NCBI GenBank assembly: GCA_910584205.1
Contig: CAJUAA010000026.1
Location: 1-60,124 of the forward strand
DNA from: an uncultured Lachnospiraceae bacterium
GTDB lineage: Bacteria; Bacillota; Clostridia; Lachnospirales; Lachnospiraceae
Length of the DNA: 60,124 bases
Direction: 5' to 3'
This document shows, piece by piece, positions 14,593 to 23,221 of the stretch. Both the position numbers and the translations under genes were made by a program. The notes beneath the pieces were generated by a model. It had not been told where the DNA came from. It saw only the letters and a program-made list of their open reading frames with translations, and ran no database searches. The first letter of the stretch is position 1. Each line of letters opens with the position of its first letter.

Positions 14593-15963
14593 ATGCGGAC
14601 AGAGGTGCTGATGGAAAAACAGAGAACATTTTTTGAGTCCGGAAAGACGCAGAATATGGCGTATCGGATGAGAGCGCTGGAACGGCTGGAGCAGGCGTTA
14701 AAAGCGTATGAGCAGGAACTGTGCCGGGCGCTTCAGGAGGATCTGGGAAAATCCCGCGGGGAATCCTACATGTGTGAGATTGGCCTTACGCTCTCGGAAC
14801 TGCGGTATATGAAACAACATCTGCGGTCTTTTTCCAGGGATCGACGGGTGAGGACCCCGCTGGCGCAGTTTCATGCCGGAAGCTTTACTGTACAGGAGCC
14901 TTACGGGGTCGTGCTCATCATGTCCCCCTGGAATTATCCGGTGCTTCTGACGCTGGAGCCGCTGATCGGCGCCATCGCCGCAGGCAACTGCTGCGTGGTA
15001 AAGCCGTCGGCCTATGCGCCCGCGGTATCCCGCGTGCTGGCACGGATGCTGGCAGAGGCGCTGGAGGAAGGGCACACTGCAGTGGTGGAAGGCGGAAGGC
15101 AGGAAAATCAAAGTCTGCTGGAGCAGAAATTTGACTACATCTTTTTTACCGGAGGCGTGAAGGTGGGGAAGCTGGTCATGGAAAAAGCGTCCGCCCACCT
15201 GACTCCGGTGACGCTGGAGCTGGGCGGAAAAAGTCCGTGCATCATCGACCGTACGGCGGACATCCGTCTGGCGGCCAGAAGGCTGGTGTTCGGAAAATAT
15301 CTGAACTGCGGGCAGACCTGCGTGGCGCCCGACTATGTGCTGGTGGAGTCGTGTGTGGAGGAGGAACTTCTGTCCTGCATCCGGCGGGAGATCGTCCGGC
15401 AGTATGGGGAGCATCCTCTCCAGAATCCTTCCTGGGGAAAGATGATCAACAAAAAGCATTTTGACCGTGTGCTGGGGATGATGAACCGGAAGAAGCTGGC
15501 CTGCGGAGGAGAATGGGACGAAAAGGCACTGAAGATCGCGCCGACTGTGCTCAGGGGAGTGACGGCAGAGGACCTGGTCATGCAGGAGGAGATTTTCGGC
15601 CCTGTTCTGCCGGTTCTGACGGTTGCTTCTGTGGAGGAGGCCTGTGCGTTCGTGAGAAAACGGCCCAAACCGCTGGCGCTGTATCTGTTTACCGGGGATC
15701 GGAAGACGGAGAAGCATGTGCTGAAAACGGTATCTTTTGGAGGCGGGTGCGTGAACGATACGATTATCCATCTCGCCACCTCACAGATGGGTTTTGGCGG
15801 TGTGGGAGACAGCGGCATGGGAGCCTATCATGGAAAAAAGAGCTTTGAGACCTTCAGCCATGAAAAAAGCATTGTTAAAAAATACACATGGCTGGATCTG
15901 CCTTTGAGGTATCAGCCATACAGCGGAATCAAGGAAAAGCTGGTAAGAATGTTTGTAAGGTAG
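14593..15963 (+). CDS. Aldehyde dehydrogenase (class-3-like)
   Basis: 456-residue NAD(P)-dependent aldehyde oxidiser. Features: MSPWNYPVLLTLEPLIGAIA near 112-131, FFTGGVKVGKLVMEKA (cofactor site), LELGGKSPCIID with the general-base Glu near 210, and YLNCGQTCVAPDY with the catalytic Cys near 245. The length and the hydrophobic C-terminal tail resemble class-3/fatty-aldehyde dehydrogenases (about 450-480 residues). It is tightly linked to the Fe-alcohol dehydrogenase upstream. ATG 14593 is used; a second ATG at 14623 (MEKQRTFF) is also plausible and would shorten the protein by ten residues. Confidence 0.92.
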   Translation: MRTEVLMEKQRTFFESGKTQNMAYRMRALERLEQALKAYEQELCRALQEDLGKSRGESYMCEIGLTLSELRYMKQHLRSFSRDRRVRTPLAQFHAGSFTVQEPYGVVLIMSPWNYPVLLTLEPLIGAIAAGNCCVVKPSAYAPAVSRVLARMLAEALEEGHTAVVEGGRQENQSLLEQKFDYIFFTGGVKVGKLVMEKASAHLTPVTLELGGKSPCIIDRTADIRLAARRLVFGKYLNCGQTCVAPDYVLVESCVEEELLSCIRREIVRQYGEHPLQNPSWGKMINKKHFDRVLGMMNRKKLACGGEWDEKALKIAPTVLRGVTAEDLVMQEEIFGPVLPVLTVASVEEACAFVRKRPKPLALYLFTGDRKTEKHVLKTVSFGGGCVNDTIIHLATSQMGFGGVGDSGMGAYHGKKSFETFSHEKSIVKKYTWLDLPLRYQPYSGIKEKLVRMFVR

Positions 15964-16011
15964 GGACGGACCGCGTCCGCCTTCTGAAAAAGGACGGAAA
16001 GCAGGAATGAT

Positions 16012-17049
16012 ATGAGGGAAGTGGCAGAATATTTTATCGAGAACAGAGATCTTACGAAGGAAGAGTTCCGGGAACTGATCGGCTGCGCGGAAGACCCGGA
16101 GACCGTGAGGGAACTGGCGAATGAAGCGGTGCGCATCCGGAAACAATATTATGGAGACGGCGTGTATACCAGAGGACTGATCGAATTTACCAATTACTGT
16201 CGGAACGACTGTTATTACTGCGGGATCCGCAGAGGCAACCTTCGGGCCAGGCGCTACCGTCTGACGAAGGAGGAGATTTTGGAATGCTGTGCCGGAGGAT
16301 ATGAACTGGGTTTCCGTACTTTTGTACTGCAGGGGGGTGAGGACCGCTGGTTTACGGATGAGCGGACGGCGGATATCATCCGGGCCATTCGGAGCGGTTA
16401 TCCGGACTGCGCCATCACCCTTTCCATGGGAGAACGTTCCTATGAATGCTATCGGATGTGGAAAGAAGCCGGGGCAGACCGGTATCTTCTGCGCCATGAG
16501 ACGGCGGATGAGGCGCATTATGGAATGCTTCATCCGTCCGAAATGAGTCTGGCGGTGCGTAAAATGTGCCTTTACGACCTGAAGCTTCTGGGCTATCAGG
16601 TGGGAGCCGGGTTTATGGTGGGCTCTCCGGGCCAGACGGCGGACTGCATGGCGGAGGATCTTGTGTTTCTGAAGGAGCTGCAGCCACATATGGTGGGAAT
16701 CGGGCCGTTCATCCCCCATCATGATACGGCGTTTGCGAAGGAACCGGCGGGCAGTGTGGAGCTGACGCTGTTTCTTCTGTCCGTGATCCGTATCCTGCTT
16801 CCCAAAGTGCTGCTTCCGGCCACGACCGCCCTGGGCACGCTGGATCAAAAGGGGCGGGAGAAAGGGCTGGCCGCCGGGGCCAATGTACTCATGCCCAATC
16901 TGTCTCCTCTGAAAAACCGGAAGCAGTATGAGCTGTACGACAACAAGATCTGTACCGGGGAAGAGGCGGCGGAGGGCCTGAAGTCTCTGAAAAAAAGAGT
17001 GGAGCAGGCGGGCTTTCGCCTTGTCACCGGACGGGGCGACGCGGTCTGA
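16012..17049 (+). CDS. hydE: [FeFe]-hydrogenase maturase HydE (radical SAM)
   Basis: 345-residue radical-SAM enzyme needed to build the H-cluster of [FeFe] hydrogenase. The CX3CX2C motif is Cys63, Cys67 and Cys70 in NYCRNDCYYCGIRRGN. Other features: LGFRTFVLQGGED, ITLSMGERSYECY, LLRHETADEAHYGMLHP and GIGPFIPHHDTAF, all characteristic of HydE. Neither HydF, HydG nor a hydrogenase is encoded in the window, so the partners must lie elsewhere. The gene follows the aldehyde dehydrogenase by 48 nt. A methylornithine-synthase (PylB) role is the main alternative for this fold but is less likely given the motifs. Confidence 0.88.
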   Translation: MREVAEYFIENRDLTKEEFRELIGCAEDPETVRELANEAVRIRKQYYGDGVYTRGLIEFTNYCRNDCYYCGIRRGNLRARRYRLTKEEILECCAGGYELGFRTFVLQGGEDRWFTDERTADIIRAIRSGYPDCAITLSMGERSYECYRMWKEAGADRYLLRHETADEAHYGMLHPSEMSLAVRKMCLYDLKLLGYQVGAGFMVGSPGQTADCMAEDLVFLKELQPHMVGIGPFIPHHDTAFAKEPAGSVELTLFLLSVIRILLPKVLLPATTALGTLDQKGREKGLAAGANVLMPNLSPLKNRKQYELYDNKICTGEEAAEGLKSLKKRVEQAGFRLVTGRGDAV

Positions 17050-17077
17050 GGAAGAGAGGAAAGGAGTTTCTGTTATT

Positions 17078-17356
17078 ATGAAATTTATGTATCCGGCCAT
17101 TATTCGAAAGACGGAGCAGGGGACCTGGAAAGCGACATTTCCGGATCTGGAATGCTGTGAGGCCGAGGGAGAGACACTGGAAGACGCGGTGGAACGTGCC
17201 AATGAGGCGGCCTGTGAGTGGATCAGTCTGGAACTGTCGGAGGAAGACGGACATCTTCCGCCCATAACGGATATGCGGGACATACACCTGCAGGAAGGAG
17301 AGGTCGTCCGGAATATATGCGCGAATATCCGATTTACGGACGGCTGGGACGAATAA
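17078..17356 (+). CDS. HicB-like domain protein
   Basis: 92 residues from ATG 17078 (AAAGGAG about 8-10 nt upstream). The MYPAIIRKTEQGTWKATFPD start, ECCEAEGETLEDAVERANEA and the acidic C-terminus match the HicB N-terminal domain, a partial RNase H fold that binds HicA toxin in classical pairs. No DNA-binding C-terminal domain is present and no HicA ORF lies on either side, so it is an orphan HicB-like protein rather than a demonstrated antitoxin. Confidence 0.75.
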   Translation: MKFMYPAIIRKTEQGTWKATFPDLECCEAEGETLEDAVERANEAACEWISLELSEEDGHLPPITDMRDIHLQEGEVVRNICANIRFTDGWDE

Positions 17357-17720
17357 GCAGAAGAAGGCCCAAAAGAGACAGGAGCATAAGGCTCAGGAGT
17401 TGTTCCACATGCCGGCCGTCACCGGTGGGCGGAGAAGGAAGCGTACGGATATGGGGGTCGGGACCGGAGGCAGGATTCTGCTTCCGGTCCCGGCCTTCTG
17501 TCCGGTTCGACACTGCTGCATTCAGAATGGCGGCAAGAGTCTCCTCGATTTCGTGTTCCCGGACGTATTCGGCGAGAGCCAAATATCGTGTCTCCGGGCT
17601 GCCGCGGTCAGCCGCCTGCTGAGGCGTGTCAGAAACCTCTTCCGCGGATAGCGCGGCCCCCGATTCCGGGAGAGTATCCGTACCGTATGCCGTCAAAGCG
17701 TCTTCCGCCAGTGTAGTCAT
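17334..17720 (-). CDS. Possible small tail-anchored protein (hypothetical)
   Basis: Fills an otherwise gene-free stretch (17357-17870). From ATG at plus 17720 the frame gives 128 residues: an acidic, helix-prone middle (ALAEYVREHEIEETLAAILN) and a C-terminal hydrophobic segment (QLLSLMLLSLLGLLLLIRP) suggesting a tail anchor. Residue composition is protein-like, unlike the overlapping plus-strand frames. Against it, no clear ribosome-binding site precedes the ATG and the 3' end overlaps the HicB-like gene by 23 nt. No family is recognised. Confidence 0.35.
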   Translation of the reverse strand: MTTLAEDALTAYGTDTLPESGAALSAEEVSDTPQQAADRGSPETRYLALAEYVREHEIEETLAAILNAAVSNRTEGRDRKQNPASGPDPHIRTLPSPPTGDGRHVEQLLSLMLLSLLGLLLLIRPSRP

Positions 17721-17798
17721 ACCGGTGTCGTATGATGTTTTATTTTCTGAAAACAAGACTGTTTTTAAAGTTTTTAAACTTTTTTCAATTGCTGTATG

Positions 17799-17838
17799 TT
17801 GCCATGTATTCGGAAAAACGTTACAATTACAGTAATTG
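17799..17838 (+). promoter_or_regulatory. Promoter and palindromic operator of the giant gene
   Basis: TTGCCA (17799-17804), 17-nt spacer, TACAAT (17822-17827). A perfect 7-1-7 inverted repeat CAATTACAGTAATTG (17824-17838) overlaps the -10 and start region, the placement expected for repressor binding. A second palindrome (AAAGTTT, 2 nt, AAACTTT) lies upstream near 17768-17783. Confidence 0.5.
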
Positions 17839-17870
17839 AGTAAAAGGTGTTCAAAAAGGAGAGATACGAG

Positions 17871-20800
17871 ATGGCAGACTATACTTATCAGACCAGAAAG
17901 GCGATTCGGGACCGCCTGAACCGGGATCAGGCGGAGAGGATCGGGAAGCTGACAGGGAAGGAACAGCTTCTGGCGAGGAGGATTGCGGACGGAAAATGGC
18001 CGGAGCTTTGGGAGGAGCTGGGCAGAGACCGGGAGAGGATCTGCAGAAAGCCCTCCGCCTGGTACCATCCGGAAGGGCTTCAGCGGCTGATCTCCTCTCA
18101 TCAGGCGCTGCTGGATGCATTTGTGCCGAAGGCTTACCAGCAGTCCTATCTCTATATCATTGACAAACTGAACCGGTTTCCGTTTACGGGCGGGATGAGC
18201 CGGAGGTCCGTGCGGACAGCGGACTACCGGCCGCAGTTTTATCAGGTGTTCCACCTTCTGAAGGCGTATGAGAAGCTGTTTTTCTGCAACGGAAGGCTGG
18301 AGGACTATATGCTCCGGCGGCTGGACGAAGAGAAGCGGGATTACATCCGGTTTGATTACGGGTTTGATTCGTTTTTCAGCTGCCTCTATGCGGCGGAGAT
18401 CGACCGGGGAAATCAGGCGGTCATCGGGGCGTTGAAGGATCTGATCTTAAGCGAGAACAATACCTCTTATCTGGACCGGCAGATGATTCTCGGCATCCTG
18501 CGTTCGGATCATGAAGAACTGCAGGAGCTGCTTGGAAAGCTTCTGGTGGCGGCCAGGCTTCAGGAGGGGCTTCGCCAGGCCATCTGCGAAAGTATGGACC
18601 AGGGGACGCCGGAGGCGTTCCTGCGCATGCTGAAGGTGGTGGAGGAGCACGATCTGATCCGGTTTTCCTCTGTCAAACGCGCGGTGTCCGCCTGGATCGG
18701 GATTTTCAATGAGAACAGTGTGGACCGAGTGAACGAAAAGCTGTTAAGGCTCATGGGACAGTGCCTCCGGGACGACGCGTTCTGCAAAGACCAGCTTGCC
18801 ACCAACGATGCGGTGGCGGTCAATACCGCTCTCTGGGCGCTGGGCTTTCGGGAAGCCGGGGACGCGATCCGGGCCATGGGAGAGCTGGTGGATCATGGAA
18901 CGAAGAACCAGAAGCTGTCCGCTTCTTACTACAATCGATGCCTGTACGATAAAGACCTGGAGCTGCAGACTTCCAGAAAGGTCCTGCTGGAGCATGCGGA
19001 GGATCTGGAGCTGGTGACCGCCTTTATGCCCGGCTTTTCTTTCAGTATCCGGAACTGGATCCAGGAGTCTTTCGAGGAACAGTCCCTGTATGCCGTAAAG
19101 CTGGGTACGCCGAAGACGCCGGAGCTTACGAGATATTACCGGGACCGGCAGGAAGCGGAGGCGCTCTATACAGCCTTTCAGTCGGTGTGCGACCGGCTGC
19201 CGAAGAAAGGAATCAGCTTTCACCCGTTTATTTTTCCATGGTATGACGCGGAGCTGCATCCGTCGGAGCTGCTGATCCAGATGGCGTATCTGGCATGGCT
19301 TCTGCAGGATGAGGAAAAGATCACGGCCATGGCGGGACGGCTGGGAGAGATCAAGGACGAGTATCTGCGGGTAAACCTTCTGAATCTGCTGCTCTATGAG
19401 CCCTCCGGCCGGGAGCAGCGCAGGCAGATCATCGGATATATGGGAAATACCCATACGCGCACTTCTCAAATGGCAGTTGAAATTGTCAAAAAGCTCCGTC
19501 TGGAACAGGAGGAATACGGGCTTCTGGAGGACATGCTCCGATTCAAGAGAGAGGGCCTGCGGGGAATCCTGATCGGGCTTTTGATGGAGCAGCCGGAGGA
19601 ACGGATGCCGGAATGCCTGAGACGGCTTTTGTCGGATAAAAAGGAGGAGAAGCGGAGCGCCGGACTGGACATGCTGCTGCGGCTCTCCCGGGAACCAAAG
19701 AGTGCCGGCCTGTATGAGAGCGTCCGGACCATGACGGAGCTGGTGGAAAAGCCCACCGATAAGGAGAAGATCCTGATTCAGGAGCTCCAGGGAGCTTCGG
19801 GTGAAAAAACGGAGGAGAAAAAGGGATACGGGTTCTATGATCCGGAGGCGCCGGAGGAGCTTCTGATCCCGGTGCCGGAGACGGAAGCGCCTGCGCCGGA
19901 GGAACTGTTCCGGCTCTGCATGCCTGTGACGGAAGCGGAAGCCGTGCAGACTGCGAAGAAGCTGGACCGCCTGATCGCACAGCATAAGGACTATGAATAT
20001 AAAGCGCACAATGGAGAAACTTATCTTTTGGGGAACCGCCTCTGGTGTATGGAAGAGGGAATGCGCGCCAGTCTTAAGGGCTCGGGAAATCCTTATGATT
20101 CTCTGGACTACTATCCTCTGGCAGAACTGTTCCGGCAGTTTTATGAGGAAGAGATCAAAGATTACCGTACCATGATCGTTCTGGAAGCGGTCATGCTGGG
20201 ATACAGCGCGGACGCGCTGAAGGCGGCCAGGCCTTTCTACGAGCGGATTTTCGGACAGATGCGGCTCACGGGAAAGGCGCCCGGACTGTCTTATCCGAAT
20301 CAGGCCGGAACGCTGCGGACGGTCTACCATCGTCAGTATCTGGATAAAAAAATGCTCTTCGAGACCGGAATGCAGGTGGTGTCCGCGCTGCTTCCCCATA
20401 TCAGTTCCGGGAACAAGCAGCTGAAATACCAGACGCCCGGATGGAACGGACGCATCAACGATGTCACAAGGCTGATCTGCGAGCTTCCGCTGTTCAACCG
20501 GTATATGGAAGGGCTGCAGTACTGGGAGACGGACGAGGAATTTACCAGAGCCTTTGCCCTTGCCTGGAGATTCGAAATCCGCTGCCGGGAAGGCCGGAAG
20601 CGGCGGGATTTCATAGCGCCCAGAGGCGGTTACGGACAGCAGGACGAGACCATGACCGGAATCCGGCCATACTGGTTTCTGAAGGCCTTCCATATGGGGC
20701 TGATTACGGAGGACAGCCTGATCAAGGCGGTCATGGAGTATTTTGCCCGCGAGGACACGCTGGCAGTGCTCTGCCATGTGACGAAGTGCGAGGGGGTCAA

Positions 20801-23045
20801 GCCTCTGAACGGCCGGATTATGAATCTGTTCTTCGGAGATCAGCTGACGAAGGAGATCTACGGGACAGGAGAGGCGTATTTTGCGGAGGATACGTGGATT
20901 GGGGCGCTGATCCGCAGGCTGTATGAGAAGATCGTGCCGGTGCTGGTGGATACGGAGCTTCGAAGAGGCGAGGCGGAGACGGAATTTTCCTGGGATATGC
21001 GGGGCGTCACTTACATCCGCGGCGTGGATTATCTGGTCCGGATTCTGATGGCGCTGGGAAAGGACAAGCTGAGCAGGGATTCCTATTATTTCTGGCAGTA
21101 CGGCAATGGGCAGCGTACCAAACGGTTTGTGCTCTGCAGCCTCCTGAGGGTCTGTTATCCGCTGCCTCAGGAGACCGGGGCGGATCTTAAAGCGGCGGTG
21201 AAGGGGACCAGGATCCCGCCGGACCGGTTTGTGGAAACCGCCATGTACGCGCCTCAGTGGATCAACATCATTCAGGAATATCTGGGCTGGGAAGGCTTAA
21301 AGAGCGGCTGTTATTATTTCATGGCCCATATGAACGAGCGGTTTGACGACCAGAAGAAAGCGGTCATCGCCCGCTATACGCCGCTGACGCCGGAGGAACT
21401 GCAGGACGGCGCCTTTGACGTGGCGTGGTTTGAGGAGGCGTACGGCCAGCTGGGCGAGGAAAACTTCAACAGGCTGTACGAGGCGGCAAAATACATCTCG
21501 GACGGCCAGAAGCATTCCCGCGCCAGAAAATACGCGGATGCGGCCAGAGGAAAGGTTTCGCTTTCCGAGGTAGCGCAGGAGATTACGGCGAAGAGAAATA
21601 AAGACCTGCTTATGAGCTATGGCCTGGCGCCCTTCCGGAAAGACCGGGAGCAGGATATGCTGGAGCGCTACCAGTTTATCGAGAAATTCCGGAAGGAAAG
21701 CCGGCAGTTCGGTGCCCAGCGGCGAACGAACGAAGGCAAGGCGGCGGATATCGCTCTGGTGAATTTGAGCGTCCGGGCAGGTTATACGGACGTGACGCGG
21801 CTGAAGTTGACCATGGAGGCGCGGCTGATCGAGGCCATGAAGCCGCTCATGGAATGGACGGCCGTGGAGGATGTGGAGGTCTGCCTGTGCGTGGATGAGG
21901 AAGGAAAGAGCGCCGTCCGGTGCCGGAAGGAGGAGAAGGAGCTGAAAAGCGTACCCTCCAGGCTCGGAAAGCATCCGCATGTGCAGAAGCTGAAGGAGGC
22001 GCACAAAAATCTGAAGGAACAGTATGCAAGGACCCGGAAGATGATGGAAGAATCCATGGAAAACGGCGCCCGGTTCCAGGGCTCGGAGCTTTCCGCGCTT
22101 CTTGGCAATCCGGTGGTGTGCGCGATCATAAGCCCGCTGGTGTTCCTCTCGGGAGAACGGAGCGGTTTCCTGAAGCTTTGGCCGGATGGGACGCTTCTTC
22201 TGGAACCGCTGCAGGGAGAAGCGCATTCCGTGGAGCCGGGAGAAGAGCTTCAGATCGCCCACCCGTTCCACCTGTATCAGTCCGGTACGTGGCATGCGTA
22301 TCAGAAATATCTGTTCGATCACCGGGTCCGCCAGCCCTTTAAGCAGGTGTTCCGGGAACTGTACGTAAAGCTTCCCGAGGAGCTGGGACAGAAAGCGTCC
22401 CGGATGTTCGCCGGCAATCAGATCCAGCCCCAGAGGACCGTGGGCTGCCTGAAGGGGCGCCGCTGGGTGGCGGATTATGAGGAAGGGCTGCAGAAGGTCT
22501 ACTATAAGGAAAATATTGTCGCACGCATCTATGCGCTGGCAGACTGGTTTTCGCCCAGTGACGTGGAGGCTCCCACGCTGGAGTGGGTGGAATTTTTCAA
22601 CCGGAAGACCTTTGAGGCGCTGACCATCCGGGAAGTGCCGGAGCTGATCTACAGCGAGATCATGCGGGATGTAGACCTGGCGGTGAGCGTGGCCCATGCG
22701 GGCGGTGTGGATCCGGAGACCAGCCACTCTACCATAGAGATGCGCCATGCCATCGTGAAACTCAACCTGTCCCTGTTCGGCTTTGCCAATGTGACGCTGA
22801 CGGACAGCCACGCCGTCATACAGGGGACCAGGGCTTCCTACAACGTCCATCTGGGAAGCGGAGTCGTCCATCAGGAAGGCGGCGCCATGCTGCACATTCT
22901 GCCGGTTCACAGCCAGAAACGGGGCAGGATCTTCCTTCCCTTTGTGGACGAGGACCCGAAGACCGCGGAGATCATGTCCAAGATCGTACTGCTGGCGGAA
23001 GATAAAAAGATCAAGGACCCGTCCATCTTAAGCCAGATCCGGTAA
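17871..23045 (+). CDS. Giant DUF5724/DUF4132-type protein
   Basis: 1724-residue, probably cytoplasmic protein with no signal peptide. ATG 17871 follows AAGGAGAG. The N-terminal two thirds is helical and repeat-like (HEAT-type alternation, for example IGILRSDHEELQELLGKLLV; many LL/LR heptads). The C-terminal part carries the features I associate with DUF4132 proteins (E. coli YehI/MolR relatives): WVADYEEGLQKVYYKENIVA, IYSEIMRDVDLAVSVAHAGG, DPETSHSTIEMRHAIV, YNVHLGSGVVHQEGGAML and PVHSQKRGRIFLPFVDEDPK. The function of this family is unknown; related enterobacterial genes have been linked loosely to molybdate metabolism without a mechanism. The gene is monocistronic with its own promoter and operator, and its end is followed within 10 nt by the next promoter. 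Identification as DUF5724 specifically is from memory and less certain than DUF4132-like. Confidence 0.8.
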   Translation: MADYTYQTRKAIRDRLNRDQAERIGKLTGKEQLLARRIADGKWPELWEELGRDRERICRKPSAWYHPEGLQRLISSHQALLDAFVPKAYQQSYLYIIDKLNRFPFTGGMSRRSVRTADYRPQFYQVFHLLKAYEKLFFCNGRLEDYMLRRLDEEKRDYIRFDYGFDSFFSCLYAAEIDRGNQAVIGALKDLILSENNTSYLDRQMILGILRSDHEELQELLGKLLVAARLQEGLRQAICESMDQGTPEAFLRMLKVVEEHDLIRFSSVKRAVSAWIGIFNENSVDRVNEKLLRLMGQCLRDDAFCKDQLATNDAVAVNTALWALGFREAGDAIRAMGELVDHGTKNQKLSASYYNRCLYDKDLELQTSRKVLLEHAEDLELVTAFMPGFSFSIRNWIQESFEEQSLYAVKLGTPKTPELTRYYRDRQEAEALYTAFQSVCDRLPKKGISFHPFIFPWYDAELHPSELLIQMAYLAWLLQDEEKITAMAGRLGEIKDEYLRVNLLNLLLYEPSGREQRRQIIGYMGNTHTRTSQMAVEIVKKLRLEQEEYGLLEDMLRFKREGLRGILIGLLMEQPEERMPECLRRLLSDKKEEKRSAGLDMLLRLSREPKSAGLYESVRTMTELVEKPTDKEKILIQELQGASGEKTEEKKGYGFYDPEAPEELLIPVPETEAPAPEELFRLCMPVTEAEAVQTAKKLDRLIAQHKDYEYKAHNGETYLLGNRLWCMEEGMRASLKGSGNPYDSLDYYPLAELFRQFYEEEIKDYRTMIVLEAVMLGYSADALKAARPFYERIFGQMRLTGKAPGLSYPNQAGTLRTVYHRQYLDKKMLFETGMQVVSALLPHISSGNKQLKYQTPGWNGRINDVTRLICELPLFNRYMEGLQYWETDEEFTRAFALAWRFEIRCREGRKRRDFIAPRGGYGQQDETMTGIRPYWFLKAFHMGLITEDSLIKAVMEYFAREDTLAVLCHVTKCEGVKPLNGRIMNLFFGDQLTKEIYGTGEAYFAEDTWIGALIRRLYEKIVPVLVDTELRRGEAETEFSWDMRGVTYIRGVDYLVRILMALGKDKLSRDSYYFWQYGNGQRTKRFVLCSLLRVCYPLPQETGADLKAAVKGTRIPPDRFVETAMYAPQWINIIQEYLGWEGLKSGCYYFMAHMNERFDDQKKAVIARYTPLTPEELQDGAFDVAWFEEAYGQLGEENFNRLYEAAKYISDGQKHSRARKYADAARGKVSLSEVAQEITAKRNKDLLMSYGLAPFRKDREQDMLERYQFIEKFRKESRQFGAQRRTNEGKAADIALVNLSVRAGYTDVTRLKLTMEARLIEAMKPLMEWTAVEDVEVCLCVDEEGKSAVRCRKEEKELKSVPSRLGKHPHVQKLKEAHKNLKEQYARTRKMMEESMENGARFQGSELSALLGNPVVCAIISPLVFLSGERSGFLKLWPDGTLLLEPLQGEAHSVEPGEELQIAHPFHLYQSGTWHAYQKYLFDHRVRQPFKQVFRELYVKLPEELGQKASRMFAGNQIQPQRTVGCLKGRRWVADYEEGLQKVYYKENIVARIYALADWFSPSDVEAPTLEWVEFFNRKTFEALTIREVPELIYSEIMRDVDLAVSVAHAGGVDPETSHSTIEMRHAIVKLNLSLFGFANVTLTDSHAVIQGTRASYNVHLGSGVVHQEGGAMLHILPVHSQKRGRIFLPFVDEDPKTAEIMSKIVLLAEDKKIKDPSILSQIR

Positions 23046-23053
23046 AAAAACGG

Positions 23054-23082
23054 TTGACTTCGTTTGAAAATTATGCTATGAT
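23054..23082 (+). promoter_or_regulatory. Promoter of the beta-glucoside operon
   Basis: TTGACT (23054-23059), 17-nt spacer, TATGAT (23077-23082). It starts the leader that carries the antiterminator site. Confidence 0.72.
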
Positions 23083-23095
23083 CGAAGCGAATTCA

Positions 23096-23182
23096 GGATG
23101 GTGATTGCGAAGCAAGCCAAACCTATATGTGCAGATATGTCTTGAGACGGTTCAGGATGTATTTGTGCGTATAGGTTTTTTT
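23096..23182 (+). promoter_or_regulatory. LicT/BglG RNA antiterminator (RAT) overlapping a terminator
   Basis: 23096-23124 begins GGATGGTGATTGCGAAGC and ends GCCAAACCT, the conserved RAT pattern bound by BglG/LicT proteins. Its 3' edge AAACCTATA (23119-23127) is also the 5' arm of a terminator whose 3' arm TATAGGTTT (23170-23178) runs into a T-run. LicT binding to the RAT would prevent the terminator from forming. This is the classic control of bgl operons and applies to the licT gene itself. Confidence 0.85.
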
Positions 23183-23221
23183 ATTTCCTGAAAACAGCAG
23201 TCCGATGAAGGGGAGAAGGTC

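Noticed and set aside
17078..17356. Functional HicAB toxin-antitoxin pair
   Set aside because: No HicA-like ORF on either side.
18744..22910. Two long minus-strand open frames inside the giant gene
   Set aside because: Shadow frames of the DUF4132-type gene with no start signals and no recognisable domains.
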